Shown here: positions 10,167-22,640 of the stretch, piece after piece
Layout: each line of letters starts with the position of its first letter
How positions within the stretch are numbered: the first letter of the stretch is position 1
Source of the DNA: Massospora cicadina
Lineage: Eukaryota; Entomophthoromycota; Entomophthoromycetes; Entomophthorales; Entomophthoraceae
DNA length: 64,000 bases
Direction: 5' to 3'
Assembly: GCA_022478985.1 (NCBI GenBank)
Contig: JAKSZP010000121.1
Coordinates: 62,001-126,000, forward strand
Position numbers and translations under genes: made by a program
The notes under the pieces: model-generated
What the model was told of the DNA's origin: nothing
What the model saw: only the letters and a program-made list of their open reading frames with translations
The model's database searches: none

Positions 10167-11370
10167 GATGAGCTCAAGCAATTATTGGATGCCAGCTTAC
10201 TTGTGCCCTCCTAGAGTCCATGGTTGTCCTACTGTTGCTTATAAAAAAGAACAGTGATCACAGTATAGTGATTGATAACATAAAAATAAAATAGCCTCAC
10301 TAAGAAGGACAGCTTTCTTGTTCCAAGGATTGACGATGCCCTGGAATGACTGTCTAGCCCAAATTTTTCTCCGCGATAAACCTCATAAGCAGTTATTGGA
10401 AGATTTATTTATTGCCAGAAGACCCAGAGAGATGCGCGTTGATATGCGTGGAATGGTTATTCCACCCTACCCATCTCCCACATGGATTATGCAATGCTCC
10501 CACCTTATTCCAACGGGTGATGGATCACATCATGCAAGATCTTAAACTTAGCTGTGTAATTGTTTACTTAGATGACATTACAGTGTTTTCCAAAACATTT
10601 AATGATCATTTGGACCACCTCAAGTCAGTGTTTAATGACTGAGAGTGAATCATATCAAACCAAAACCTGTGAACTATACTCTTTTGCAGCAGATATTAAA
10701 TTTCTAGGACATTTCATATAGCAAGGGGGAATTCACCCCTGTACAATAAGGTTTAAGCAATCTTAAAGATGCTTGAGCCAAAGAGCCTTTGAGACATATA
10801 GGTTTTCTTAGGAATGATGATATTTACCATCAATTTATCCCTAGCTTTGCTCAACTCACCGAACCCCTTATCTGACTGATTTCCAAATACACTCCTTTTG
10901 TATAAAGAGTAGAGCAACAAACTGCATTTGAGTCAATGAAGAATTTGTTGAAGAGACGACTGATCTTACAACATCCAGACTTTGGGAAGCCATTCATCCT
11001 ATTCGCAGATGCCTCTGACTTAGCCATTAGAGCCATTTTTCTCAACTAGACGAGAACAGCATTGACCACCTGGTGTCATATTATAGAAAAACGCTTTCCT
11101 TAGCCGAGTGAAATTATAGCATTACAGAGAAAGCTTGCTTAGCTGTTCTCCTAGCGGTGAGACACTTTGCCCTTCTTTTATGGCACAAATTTTACAGTTG
11201 TGGAAGACCACGCCTCCCTAAAGTGGCTGAAAAACATGAAAGATCCAACAGTGAGACTATCCAGATGGGCTCCAAAACTTCAGCACTATGACATGAATAT
11301 CATCCCACCAAGCTGGAATGAAACACATGAACATAGATGGACTGATTCAACTTCCACTACTATACTTTGA
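10167..11370 (+). pseudogene. G0 reverse transcriptase and RNase H remnant
   Basis: The RT begins as ELKQLLDASLLVPS, then shows PRIDDALE, HGLCNAPTLFQRVMDHIMQDL and VIVYLDDITVFS (YLDD box, about 10,560-10,590). Connection and RNase H follow: LILQHPDFGKPFILFADASDLA at about 10,960-11,030, and VVEDHASLKWLKNMKDPTVRLSRWAPKLQ at 11,197-11,280. Numerous stops and frame changes. Role in a live element: copying RNA to DNA and removing the RNA strand. Confidence 0.82.
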
Positions 11371-11559
11371 TAATAGCAAAGTTGAACGGTTACACGACCT
11401 ACTCATGAAGCCAGAATCTTGGAGGACAAAGATGAACCATTTCATAAGATGTATTAAATGACTTGCTTGAAATATAAAGGTTTTTGAAAGATTACTTGAT
11501 AAAAAAGTGGGATCAACTAGCTACCTTACTTGTGGCTCTCTGAATGGTTACCAGTTATA

Positions 11560-12590
11560 ATAGAAGCCCACAATACTCTATTCCATGGAGGAGCCAGGAA
11601 AACTTACAAATGGATCAAGGATCATCATTATTGGTAAAGAATACTGGACTCTGTAGTGGAAGTCTTAGATGCTTGTATCAAATGTAAAATCAGAAGCCGC
11701 ATAAGGCCAAGTACAAGTATCAGCCTATGACCACTCAGCAGCTGTTTCATACCATCGGTTTAATTGCATAGGTCCACTACCTGAATACAGAGGAAGAAAT
11801 TAATACACCCTACGAGGGATTGATTATTTCATGAAGTGGGTCAAAGCAATTGCCATTCCTGCGTAGTTTGATAAAGCTACTGCTAACTTTTGTATCAAAA
11901 CATATTTACTAGTCATGGCTGTCCGCAGGTTCTACTATGCATTCATTGGAAGAACTTTATGTCAAGAGCTGTGAGGATCTTAGATACAAGCATGGAAACT
12001 CAACAATTATTCTCAGCGCCTTAAAAACTTCCTCTAATGAGAATGTAGAAAGAGAAAATGGGACAACGGTCTTAGTATTATGCAAGATGGCCACTACTAG
12101 TCCATTACACTGGGACCAATATCTCCCAAGTGCATTGATGGCTTACCAGATAAGTTTCCATCAAATGATCAAAATGTTTCCCTCAAAGGCCTTATATGGA
12201 AGAGAACCTGGAATCCCAGAAATACTAGCTTGAGAAGTTACTAGTAAAAACCCAAGAGCCTGAAAAAGCACTAAGAAGATCATCCAAGAATATATTAGAA
12301 CTATAGTCAGAGGCAATGATGAATATGGCCAAGATGATTACAAGAGAAGGTCAAGCAGCAAATGCAACTTGCAACCTTTAACCACTTTAAGATTTCAGAC
12401 TTAGTCCTGTAATATTACAATTGAATAGTTCGAGGAGGAAAATTAGATTCCATCTAGGATAGGCCATATGCTATCACTTACAAACGTGGAGATTAATACT
12501 CAATTAAGTCTTTGGAAACAGAAATAATGATCAACCGCGTTCAAAGCTGATTCTTGCATTGGTACTCACCCACCAATATTCTTGAATGGG
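11560..12590 (+). pseudogene. G0 integrase remnant
   Basis: An N-terminal HHCC-like stretch (HNTLFHGGARKTYKWIKDHHYW, then CIKCK) at about 11,570-11,690 is followed by a degraded core. LHWDQYLPSALMAYQ and MFPSKALYGREPGIPE lie at about 12,110-12,230, and the C-terminal module VRGGKLDSIWDGPYAITYK at about 12,430-12,490. Catalytic residues cannot be traced with confidence. Confidence 0.78.
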
Positions 12591-12599
12591 GTGATTTCA

Positions 12600-13668
12600 G
12601 ATATACTGATATCAGAAATGATGGAAAACTTTTGACCATTTGACTCCCTCAAATGGATTGATCTCCAGACCCAAAAATGCTTAAATCCATTACCATAATA
12701 AATTACCTGGAGAAATTGAGTCAGCACAGTTCTAGTTAACTCTAGCAAAACTCTGACAAACCAAGTTGAGTCTAAGATACCCCAAGATGAATTTCTGCCT
12801 CATTGAAATGATGGATCATCTGAAGGTCAGGTGACAATTACTTGGAGTGGCTAACAAGGCAGAAAATTGAGATGAATTTAAAAAGTTTAGGAATTAAGAA
12901 GCTTCTGAATGAACAACCCAAGTGACAAACAGTCTCATCCAACTTAGGCATTCTATTCAGCAGTTTTTTTCCCTATCAAAGTTATGTTAGAAAGGCAATA
13001 TAATATCTAGAATGTATCACCTGACCAAGAGCCCCCTTCTAGATTTCTCCCTATATACTATATATTAATCCTTTTCCTTATGGGGTTCATATTATTAATT
13101 GCAATGTATAAAGCCCCCTTATTTATACTACAATGAGGTTGCATTGTTATTTCTATATCTCATTTGGGTATTTGACTTCAATAAGTCTTTTCGCCATACT
13201 TAACATAGAATGGATACTTTAGTTGATGAGACATAAGGGGTGACCTGGACCCTTTTATATAAAAAAGCTTGTCATGTGACTTAGTTGGCCTTAAGTATTA
13301 ACTATTGGGCTTCTTGGGCATAGAACTATTGAACAAAAAATGGAAGACCTACAAGCGCAAACAGATGCCAAGCAGGTATTCTGGACTTCAGATGTGTATG
13401 TGACATGGATGCAATTTGAATGGTATTAGAATATTGTTAAAATCTAAAGCTTGCTACAATGATTTAAACTAGTGATATAGGCATTAGATAAAACATGCAA
13501 AATCTAGAATTTATATAATTTTTATTAGGAAAAACGGCCACAAAATAAAGCTCAAGTTTATCATTGAATTTAAGATAAGGGTTCTCTAGGAGTAAAGGGA
13601 AGCTTGTTGGAAATCTAAATCTTGTTGGCTGGTCCTACAAGGGCTATAAGATCGATAAACATGATAAT
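12600..13668. other. No gene recognised
   Basis: AT-rich sequence between the Gypsy integrase remnant and the LINE-B target site. It may contain the remains of the G0 3' LTR, but no matching 5' copy is present in the window. No convincing coding frame on either strand. Confidence 0.5.
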
Positions 13669-13687
13669 ATCAGCAAGTCTATTAGCA
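13669..13687. repeat. Target-site duplication, left copy (LINE-B copy 1)
   Basis: ATCAGCAAGTCTATTAGCA, identical to 18,914-18,932; the two copies bracket a 5.2-kb LINE-B. Confidence 0.93.
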
Positions 13688-13770
13688 TAAGCTTTTCTTT
13701 CTCATAACAATCACTTTAGTTAATATGATTTAATTGGAACAGCAAATTTGGATAATCACAAACAGGAAAG

Positions 13771-14800
13771 ATGGGTGACTTTAATAACAAAAATAATACA
13801 ACATGGGCAAGCGTCACAGCAAGCGGTGCGCTTAATGGTGCAACTAAGGGCAAGAAACGCCCTTAAGGGGGACCAGGAACCCAATCCGCAAAAAATTGCA
13901 AACTCAGACACCGTCTGGGTTTATGGTATTTACTGTAAAGCACGCGCAATACATGTAAATTCAATTCAATTAACCTTTGTCAAAGGTGGAGCACGGGATC
14001 AGACTCTTCCTTGGGGATGAGTCACCGACCCTGTGGGAGAAAACATGTGAGGCACAGCCCTCACTTTTCCCTCACACGGTGTACATAGCCACCAACAACA
14101 TGGTCCATGGCTGGATCAACATTTGTTTTGAAACAGCTGATGAAGCTGATGCCGCTGCAAAATTCTGTGTGGAAATTGCCCTCCCCCGAGGGCAAAAAAT
14201 TTTGCACACTGTGTGCACCAGATGGAACAAAGCGAAAACTTTGTTCATCTCCTTTGATCGCTCCCCACCAACCTTCCTCATAAGGTAATTGAGGAGGAGC
14301 TCCGCAAAGGTCTCGTGGCCTACAGAGAAATCCAACAACTTGAATTACAGTTTTTTCTCCTAATGCCTGACCTGTGCACGGGCAAAGCTATTGCTGTAAT
14401 CAACCCCTTCCCAGAAGTGGAAGAGGATTTATCCAGAATTTCCCGCACAGCAGAATTTTGCTTTGCAGATGGGGGCCAGTTGGCTGCATTCCGAGTTACA
14501 CTGGAATGCACACCGCCCATCTGCAACCACTGTGGCTCACTGGGCCATAAGGAACATGCATGCCCTGTGAAAGATGGCTTGATGGAAAATGATTTTATGA
14601 AGAAGCTATGGATGAAGATAATAGAAACTTTGCCAAAATGACTGATGGCCACCACCTATTCCGCTGGGGTGAAGATGGACTATACTCTATCGTGGACCCA
14701 GTTACAAGTAAACAATGTAAAGCAGCACAAAAAGCCCACAAGCGAGCAGCAGCTGAAGCGGCGGCACACGCAGAGTCTGCCATTAACCCCGAACAAATTT
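13771..14800 (+). pseudogene. LINE-B copy 1 ORF1 (CCHC gag-like)
   Basis: Starts at ATG 13,771 (MGDFNNKNNTTWASVTASG), matching the ORF1 start of the other LINE-B copy. The frame closes early at CCC TAA where the other copy reads on (KRPGGEPG), then continues in other frames: KVEHGIRLFLGDE (about 13,980), the domain ending SPPTFLIR (14,288), ELQFFLLMPDLCTGKAIAV (about 14,340), and the zinc knuckle ICNHCGSLGHKEHACP (14,519-14,566, CX2CX4HX4C). An Ala-rich basic tail (KAAQKAHKRAAAEAAAHA) ends near 14,800. Role: RNA binding in the particle. Confidence 0.88.
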
Positions 14801-15227
14801 AGGAGGATATTTCGGATATTCACCAAACTAACCAATCAGAACAATATGCCCAGGTCAAAATTTATTCACAGTAAATGGACTGAGCCACAAAGCGTCATCA
14901 CTCATGCACATACTGAGGAACAATACAACCTCAATCTGGGCGAAAATGTGGTGCACAATGAGAAAAGTCAAACCTCAAAAATCTAAAATCAAACAACAAT
15001 CCACATCAAATCAACATGAGACCTGTGCGGGAAAAGTTGACACAAATACAAAAAATTGCAATTTCCTTTAATCATTGGGTCAGATCAAGGGAACCAACAA
15101 TGGCAGTGAAAGAGTTGGAGTACAGACGCGGAGCATGGCCAAAATGAGCCATGGTGGGATAGGTCCAGAGGGCCCTCCCAACCGCTCCTGAGGCGCAGTG
15201 GGCAACCCAGTGTCAATAGAACGTTAA

Positions 15228-16060
15228 ACATCGCAGGAGCCAGGGCTTATACGTCCCAAGCCAAAAAACTGGCATTCCTGCGAAAACCTCTTGTAGACAT
15301 CTTAGCCATCCAAGAAACCCACTGTCTATAAGGGGAAGAAGAATCCTGGTCAACCAGGGTCGCACCATCAAAATCAGTATGGATGTCTCACTGTGGGGTG
15401 ATAGTCCAAAACAACAAAAAATTTAAAATTACAAACTCATCATCACACTTGCACGGTCAAGTCCTGGTAGCAACAATCACATGCCAAGATGAAATAATTT
15501 CGTTAGCATGTATCTATGCACTGTGCACTGCAACTGAGAGAAAACAAATTTTTGAAAACATTTCTACTCTCACCTTTCACCAGATATCATCATGTTAGGC
15601 GATTTCAACTGCTGGGATAACCCCAATACAGATTGATGGCCTAATCTTAGGGGATACCCACCTGGACACATTGAATATCGCACAATGAAGTCATCTCTTG
15701 GCTTACAGGATGCTCTTCCCCCCAATTCACCCATCCTTCCCCACATAACAAGACCCAACATATGCGAGGGAGTGCTCATATTGATGAGTCGTATTGACCA
15801 CATCCTCATCCTGCAATCCCACCACTCAAGAATCTCCAAATTTACAACAAAAAAGATCAATTTTTCTGACCATCAATTAGTTACAGTGCAGTTAGCGCCA
15901 ACCCAATCCCACACACAGGTGTCGCCTTGGAGAAAGCTTCACCCAGAAAATTTAAAATTACCCAAGATATCTGACTGGGTTGAAAGCAAGGCTACGAACC
16001 CAGAATTCACAGCCCCATTCACTTCGGATCCCATCAGAACATGGGAAAATTTTTAAAAAA
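15228..16060 (+). pseudogene. LINE-B copy 1 ORF2 endonuclease
   Basis: APE-type endonuclease traces: LNIAGARAYTSQAKKLAF (about 15,225), DILAIQETHCL (about 15,295), SHCGVIVQNNKKFKITNSSS, MLGDFNCWD (about 15,592-15,618), SRIDHILI (about 15,787) and SDHQLVTVQL (about 15,865). The metal-binding and SDH residues are retained, but several stops (for example after HCL at about 15,330 and ahead of GDPIRTWENF) break the frame. It nicks target DNA in an active element. Confidence 0.85.
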
Positions 16061-16539
16061 GGATTTAATTAACAAAACCTGACATATTGCATCACATAAG
16101 CACACCGCAGACACGGCCACAATCAGGCGTACCTTGGCGGAACTAGACCACCTAGAAATAAATACTCCAATATTGGGCTATAGCCCTAACTGGGGACACA
16201 AATGGGCAGAAATTTCAGCCCAACTTAACAATCTCATCTTCAAACATTAACACAAAATCAAAGCATTGAACAAAGGTAAGTTCATAAAGGAAGGCGAAAC
16301 CTGTCTAATATACTTCTTCTGCCAATTCCATTCCCACAGAAACCAGCCCACGTGCACACAGGTCCACAAGACCAACGGCACCGTGGCAACTGACCCTGAG
16401 GAGGTCAAGGCGGAAGTACACCGATATTACACCAAATTATATCACAAAACACCAACAAATTTACAAAAAATTAAAAAATTTATTCAAACTGCCAAGATAA
16501 AAAGTACACCACCAAATTACAATATACTATCCCTTATTA

Positions 16540-18046
16540 CATGAGAGGAGCTTTGGGAAACAATTTGCGGTGCACCACATAGGAAATGCCCAGGGCCTGA
16601 TGGGATACCCTACGAATTTTATAAAAAATATTTTCAACAAATCGCCCCCTCCTATGGCATCTATGAACCAGAGCTTGTTAGAAACACGCCTATTACCAGG
16701 AGGTCATGATCCTATGTTATAACCTTGTATAAAAAGGGTGACAAGTTGGACCTGGCCAACTGGCGCCCAATTGCACTCTCAATACTGACACAAAAATTCT
16801 AACAAAAATTTTAGCAGCCAGACTAGGCGCAATTGCCTCTGACGTCCTGTCACGCAACCAGTTTGGGTTAATAACAGGGCGTTCAATCTGGAACAACATT
16901 CACCCTGTTGCAAATATTTACTAATCCAAAGCAACTGGTGCCCTGGTCTTCTTGGATCAGGAAAAGGCTTATGACCGTGTTAGCTGGCCATACCTAAAAG
17001 AATGTCTACATGCCTTCAAACTCCCACCAAGATTCATAAAATGGGTGATGCTCCTAACAGAATCTGCAACCATGGCTGTATGTGGCCCTCGATTCCTAAC
17101 AAATAAGATTAAACCACACAGAGGGCTCAAACAAGGGGATCCCCTCAGCCCACTGCTATATAATTTCAGCTTTGACCCACTACTCCGAGTAACAGACTCA
17201 CGTCTCATGGGGATAACCACACAAGGACAACCAACAGTCAAGATACTGGCCTTTGCAGATGACTGCGTAGCAGGTATAGCAAACAATGAAGTTGCCTGAC
17301 AGCTGTAACGCACTCTATAGGAACACTCCAAGGTGAGCAATGCATTGATCAACAAAAGGAAGGCAGAAACCATCCTCTTAGGCAAATAAACAAATTGGGC
17401 CACAACATCAGAACCTCTTACCAACACTCGAAGAAAGAACCCAATCATTTTACCCTTTGCAACACCTCCCACCAACACTCCTGTCCAACACCTTGGAATC
17501 TGGCTAGAATCAGGGGGATATGCTAATGAGAAAATGTAAAGTAACCTGTTACAACGGGTATCCAAACGCGTAGCCTCCCTCAAGGGGAGAACCCCAGGAC
17601 TAACAGGACGAGTTATAGTTGCTAACTCGCTCATCCTCCCAATACTGTGGTACTAGGCCCATGCGATATCCTTCTTACCTACCTTTATAACCTCAATTCG
17701 CGCGCTTATCCAGGGCTGGCTGTGGCCTGGCTCTCACCCTCCTACACGGATGGAAACACTATTTGGCTCATGCTCAAGTGGAGGCATGGGACTAATAGAT
17801 TTTGAGAGCCACGCCAATCACATCCTAGGTACCTGGATAAAGGAAATCCTTGCTCCAGACCTCCCGCAACAACATTGGTCCAGAGCAGCAAGGACTAACT
17901 TTGCACAGGCGCTCAAATTACCCAACCCACATAGTCCACCCAGACTACTTTCATACCTTGCCAATCATCCTACTGCAACGGGTCCGCATGGAACCCTCAT
18001 TTCAAACATATCCTCCGAACTATCTGCCATATGGGATGGACCATAG
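16540..18046 (+). pseudogene. LINE-B copy 1 reverse transcriptase
   Basis: KCPGPDGIPYEFYKKYF (about 16,590), then KLDLANWRPIALSILT (about 16,745). Core from about 16,940: FLDQEKAYDRVSW, HRGLKQGDPLSPLLYNFSFD, ILAFADDCVAG (motif C intact at about 17,250), LGIWLESGGYAN, and SGGMGLIDFESHANHILGTW (17,778-17,838). Stops fall at QL*RTL (about 17,300), GK*TNWA and WY*AHA (about 17,655). Confidence 0.9.
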
Positions 18047-18149
18047 AGAACACAGGTACCATACAGGGAAGGGGACGACCCAGCCCCCAATTCAAATTAA
18101 GAAACCCAGAAAACCACCCCCAGAGGGATATGCTCGCAACAACCCCAAA

Positions 18150-18790
18150 CATAGCTATGATAGAATACCTAGATATGCTGGACATTCCTTATGATTTAAC
18201 CACACAGAAAGTAATGTGGAAAATGACACACCACCCACTCCTACAACCAAGGATAAGAGCAAACGTCTGGCACTGTTTGAGAAGGACCTATAGGATGGCC
18301 GACTGCTCCAACTCCCTCCACAAAACATGTGCAGTATGTGGAGGGGAGGGATCCCTACATCACCGCCTAGAAACATGCCCCCCAACCAAAGCTATATGGC
18401 AGGAAGTCGCACGCCTGCTCAAGATTCAAAACTAACAGGAATTCTCGATATTAAAGAGAATCTTCGCGCTCCAGATCGAGTCATCAATCCCATCTACTTT
18501 CAACTCCCTAATAATACCCATTGCAATGTGGACTATACACACAATTGCATTAGATGCATTCAAGGGAACGGTCCCAACCATTCATGGGATTATCAACAGA
18601 TTCCATGTCCACTTACTAGAGCACTTCCAAGCCTGGCTCTATGATATATGAGACCAAGACAAAAAGCGCTCATAAAATCATGGTTCCCACTCTGGGTCCT
18701 CCACACAGATCCTTTACTTCACACCTGATCCATAGTAGGGGAAACCTCCTCAGAGTAGCGCACCAACCCCCATACCTAGCAGTCCCGCTG
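18150..18790 (+). pseudogene. LINE-B copy 1 ORF2 C-terminal zinc domain
   Basis: YLDMLDIPYDLTTQKVMWK, CLRRTYRMADCSNSL and the motif CAVCGGEGSLHHRLETC (CX2CX7HX4C), as in LINE-A. A frameshift near 18,430 follows and the rest (MWTIHTIALDAFKGTVPTIHG-like, WFPLWVLHTDP-like) is degraded up to about 18,750. Confidence 0.85.
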
Positions 18791-18913
18791 GCAACAGGGG
18801 TAACTTGAGTACCCAAAGGTGCCCAGTTTTTCATACCTTTGTTAGTTATTCTCTTAGTTTCACTTATATTCGGTAATGTCCATTCCATGGTCGGCTTACC
18901 TCAGTTAAATAAA

Positions 18914-18932
18914 ATCAGCAAGTCTATTAGCA
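18914..18932. repeat. Target-site duplication, right copy (LINE-B copy 1)
   Basis: Identical 19-mer to 13,669-13,687. Confidence 0.93.
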
Positions 18933-19370
18933 GATAATTTGGTGCTAAGAAAATTATGCACTTTAGTTTACATACTATTCAGGATGTAAAACAGAGCGTA
19001 CTTTTTATAATCAGCGCTTAGAGATACTTATAGAGTGAAAAGGGATTGATAACTGTTTAAAAATTTCTGTCACTAGTTAAATAAGACTTTCTTTATCCTT
19101 AAAGAGCTTTGTCCTCAATTTGTGAAGTAGCTAAATTCTTTTACTAAATGGGGGTCATACCAAATCTAAATGGTATATATTCCTTTAACATTTTAATAAT
19201 TTTTTTATTCAATGATTTTTTGTTGGACAAGGTTTTTTTATCAATGCCTTAGCTCATATCCAAACTAAATGATAATCATCTCTCCTGACAATCCCCCCAA
19301 AAATCTTTTCTTTCCATATTAGCACTTATTATTGAAGAATATTAAGTGAATTTAATTTACAATGGTCGTT
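18933..19370. other. No gene recognised
   Basis: AT-rich spacer; no supported coding, RNA or repeat feature seen. Confidence 0.5.
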
Positions 19371-20000
19371 TCTTTAACTGACTCTATGGAGTATCTGGGT
19401 CCATCTTAATAGATCACTTGATAGAGTCCAAACTATAGAGCATCAAAACTGTCATATCTTCCAGGAAGATATGGTAGAAGAGCACCAGATCCCCCAAACT
19501 TGTAATTTAGACAAACCAGCTTTGGGCATTTGATTTGTCCATTTTTTTACGGCTGATTACACATAAAGATATTTCTACAAATGCTTGTAACCCTAAACCT
19601 TTTATCCACTAATCACCTAATAGCTATTTGAAGTCATAGGAGTTGATGATTCCAATATGGTTTAGACGCTGGAGAACAGTATGTTAATGACTATAAAGGT
19701 CTTTGAATGGGGACATCTTGATATTTCTATGATTGCTCACCTGGTAAGCCATCATGGCTCCAGGAAAATCTTCATTACACCTGAATGAATTAGTATAAGC
19801 CATCTTAAGTGAATATATAAACAAGCGTATCATTAACTCTCTCCATGACACATTAGTAGAAGAATGGTAGGGAGTATCGAAAGCTCAATATGTTTCCATT
19901 AAAGAATCAAGATCAGTCACAACATTAGATATAAATTTGCCATTATTGGACAGAAGGACGTTCAGGGTACCATGGTGTGTTAAGACTTTCTTGAGAAGAA
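19370..20000 (-). pseudogene. Ty3/Gypsy integrase remnant (G5)
   Basis: Read on the minus strand, about 19,990-19,620 gives HHGTLNVLLSNNGKFISNVV, DTPYHSSTNVS, then PGAMMAYQVSNH and IKMSPFKDLY, the order of a Gypsy integrase core. Further on (about 19,500-19,390) a C-terminal module like GRYDSFDAL.FGLYQVIY corresponds to the GKLDSIWDGPYAITYK module of the plus-strand G0 remnant. Many stops. No LTR assigned; it is probably the same broad family as G0. Confidence 0.7.
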
Positions 20001-20630
20001 AAAAGTGGTAGCTTTATTTGTTTCAGAAACTATATAAGAGGTTTCTCCTTATTCTTAGCTTTGAAGCCATGAAGCTAAGGCTCTTAATCATATATCTTTT
20101 AGCTGTAAGCTTTGGATATTCTACAATCTCTTAAGGAGTTTAATACTGGCTCTTTATAGTAGTATATGGTCCCAACCTGAGGGGTATATTTTATGTTTAT
20201 TTGATTATGCCTGAGCTCCCAAGAGCCTGAGGTGAGAAAAGGGGAGGAGAGGATTTCAAGAAAGGAAGGGGGTTGGTGCGCCAGAGCCTTGATGCAGTAA
20301 AAACTGAGAGGGTTAGGGTTGCCAACATAGTAGGGAATCTCAGAGACATATCAAAAATGCAACTTAAAATGAGCACTTATGTGCTGTAGAGTCCACACTT
20401 GAAAGTCAAAGGCTGTGCAAAATCAGGATTTATGGATAGTCCATAGTTTCATAGCATAGTCAAAGAATTGAAAGGGTCAGTGGCATCTGGGTAGGGTCTG
20501 CTCAAATAGCAGGTCGTGAACAGGGTGATTAGACCATGGAAGAGCATGAAGGAGTGCAAGGACCTTAGTCAAAAGCTTGGCAACACCTTAGCAGGTGAAA
20601 AATGGATGAGGTTGGAGTCATTAGGCTTTA
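20000..20630. other. No gene recognised
   Basis: Degenerate sequence between the Gypsy integrase remnant and LINE-C remnants; no supported feature. Confidence 0.45.
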
Positions 20631-20639
20631 TAAAGTGGG

Positions 20640-21995
20640 TCAGCTTTGGTGCTGAGTTCAGGGCATGTTCAATTCCCTGTACTGTATAAACAGTGGAGTA
20701 CCCTTCAGAGGGTGTTAGACACCTTTTCTGACATAATTAGGTGGTACGCATCATTACAGAGCCTCTGGATAATAATACTCGCTGAGGGAGGAAGGAGTTC
20801 AATAAGGTGTGGGCAGATGGGAATTCTTACTGAGGGTTGAGCTGATGTTTGGCTACCTGTCATTGTGGACAATCATGTGGCAATGGTGCTAAGGATATCC
20901 CTTCTATATGGGAAGGTGTGATACACCTGAAAACTCACTTGTCTCAAGGAAAGGTAAGCCTGGTACCAATTAAAAGAGGAGTATTCCAGGTGTTGGCAAG
21001 AGTGTTTGTAAGCCACTCCACTGAAAATATCAGCAATGCTCTATGAAGACTATATATTCCGGTGCAGCAAAGTGGAGGGCAGGCGCCCATTGGGGCATGA
21101 GGTTCACATCTCAGCAGACAACTTGTCAAAGGAGCTTCAGGTAGATGCTGGTGGCGTGGGATCAGGTATCATGAAGCTCTAAGCTTCCTTCATTGTGGGG
21201 ACAGGAGATTGTAGACAAGCCGTCGGTGGGCAGTTAGAACCCCAAAGTCAATAATGAAGGAGAATGTTAAGCCAAATATAAAATGCATCTGGAAATGAAA
21301 AGACATGCGCCATGAACCTGACATTATAAAATTAGAAACACGTTGTCAATCAAAAAACAGCCCTGGGGTTATGTTCCATCCTTTAGCTGGAACCCTGGAG
21401 TTCACTGCTTCCAGGATAAAGTCCTCATTTTCACTGATCATGACTTGTTGGGACTTTAATTAGGACCCCATGTGACTGAAGACGCATGTGGCCTTTAGCC
21501 TTAATGGTGTTGGTAAAGTGGGTAAGCCAACGTGGACTACTAATGTTTTAGAGGTTTTGACCAAGGCTTTGGACGCCTCAAGGTACCTCAACATGGTCAC
21601 AGTAGAGAGGATGACTCCTTAGGGCATCAAAATGCAATGGCTGTATCATTTTCAAAGCCATAGTGTGGGTATGAGCTTACCAGGTTCTAATAACATTAGC
21701 TTATCTTACAAGGATGCCAATATCGTATAAGGGGTATTTAAAAAGTATTGGGCTCAGGAGATCCCCTTGCCAGAGACCCTATACCATTGGCTTTGCCTTT
21801 GTAAATCCCACTTATCCCAGAACACATTTAAAGTTGGACATAGAGAGCCAAGATCCAACGTCTTGCTTCAAGGGGACTGTGGAAGTGGACTTAGGAAGCA
21901 TCTATGTACTTCCAAGCAACCCAATCATAAGCCTTCTCTTTTTTAGTACTATTGGTGTCCAACCCAAGAGGGGGTACTTCATGCATCTTTAATTA
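20640..21995 (-). pseudogene. LINE-C1 reverse transcriptase remnant
   Basis: Minus-strand LINE RT. About 21,940-21,910 reads KEKAYDWVAWKYIDAS (motif A) and about 21,775-21,715 reads GLWQGDLLSPILFKYPL (motif B). Below 21,600 the protein is hard to follow, but about 20,640-20,750 resembles 32,370-32,460, the C-terminal part of another minus-strand LINE (LINE-C3). The lineage is distinct from LINE-A and LINE-B and much older. Function lost. Confidence 0.68.
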
Positions 21996-22049
21996 TGTTG
22001 GGCCAAAAAAAGATAATTAGATAAAATAAAAAAACTAAATCATGGTTCT

Positions 22050-22640
22050 AAGGCGCTAGCCTAAGCATCCATATTAGATGAGTAAAAGGGGTAAGGTTGA
22101 TTTTCTCCAAGGCTGGTTTTTAAAGAGGTGACCAAATGCAGACAGAAGGGGGTTTGAGCATTAGAGATGTTGTGTAGAAGGAGAAAGAGGTGTGGGTTTT
22201 CCTTGTCAATGAGGCCAGCAGTGTGCATCACCTCAATGTATTAGGTGAGTTGGTATTCAGCAAAGGTTATAAGTTTGGGCACATTCTAATAATTTATGTG
22301 TTGGTGGGTTTGGGGGTAGTTAGGGTTGTAAAGCAAAAAAATCACTGCATCAACGCATGTGCAGCCAGCTTAAATGCTAGTTCTTTGATATTGAATTTGG
22401 CATCCTCAGGAAATCTATAGGAAAATTAGTTATGGGAAACTCCTTGCAAAGTGGCTCAATCACTATATGGAGGGCTTGGCGGAAGAAGGAGCTGGTTTAA
22501 GCAGCTGCATCAACAGCCTTTTGATGAATATTTTTGTAAAGTGGATCTTTTGAAAGGATGTAAAAGGTGGCAGAGAGTTGAATAAAGGGATGGTGTGAAG
22601 AATTCCAACCATTCAAAGTATGGTTAACTCCATAGGAACA
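22050..22640. other. Unassigned interval inside LINE-C1
   Basis: Lies where a LINE endonuclease would be expected between ORF1 (22,640-23,740, minus) and the RT (below 21,995), but no endonuclease motif was recognised. Confidence 0.4.

Larger units (their letters stand above)
10167..12600 (+). mobile_element. Decayed Ty3/Gypsy element (G0), pol part
   Basis: Plus-strand remnant with RT, RNase H and integrase pieces in the normal Ty3/Gypsy order, each broken by many stops. No gag or protease precedes the RT; LINE-A copy 2 ends about 160 bp upstream. No LTR pair was found. The C-terminal integrase segment (GKLDSIWDGPYAITYKRGD-like) has a counterpart on the minus strand near 19,400. Confidence 0.8.
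13688..18913 (+). mobile_element. LINE-B copy 1, full length
   Basis: 5,226-bp non-LTR element bounded by a perfect 19-bp duplication. It has a 5' leader (taagcttttctttctcataac...), ORF1 from ATG 13,771, endonuclease from about 15,228, RT and a C-terminal zinc motif, and ends in CTCAGTTAAATAAA without a long poly(A). The same architecture and almost the same length occur in the minus-strand copy at 49,097-54,326. It is a sister subfamily of LINE-A; the RT core reads FLDQEKAYDRVSW against FLDQQKAYDRVNW. All ORFs are interrupted. Confidence 0.93.

Noticed and set aside
16969..17634. 221-codon minus-strand frame
   Set aside because: Exact antisense shadow of the LINE-B reverse transcriptase, whose motifs are clear on the plus strand.
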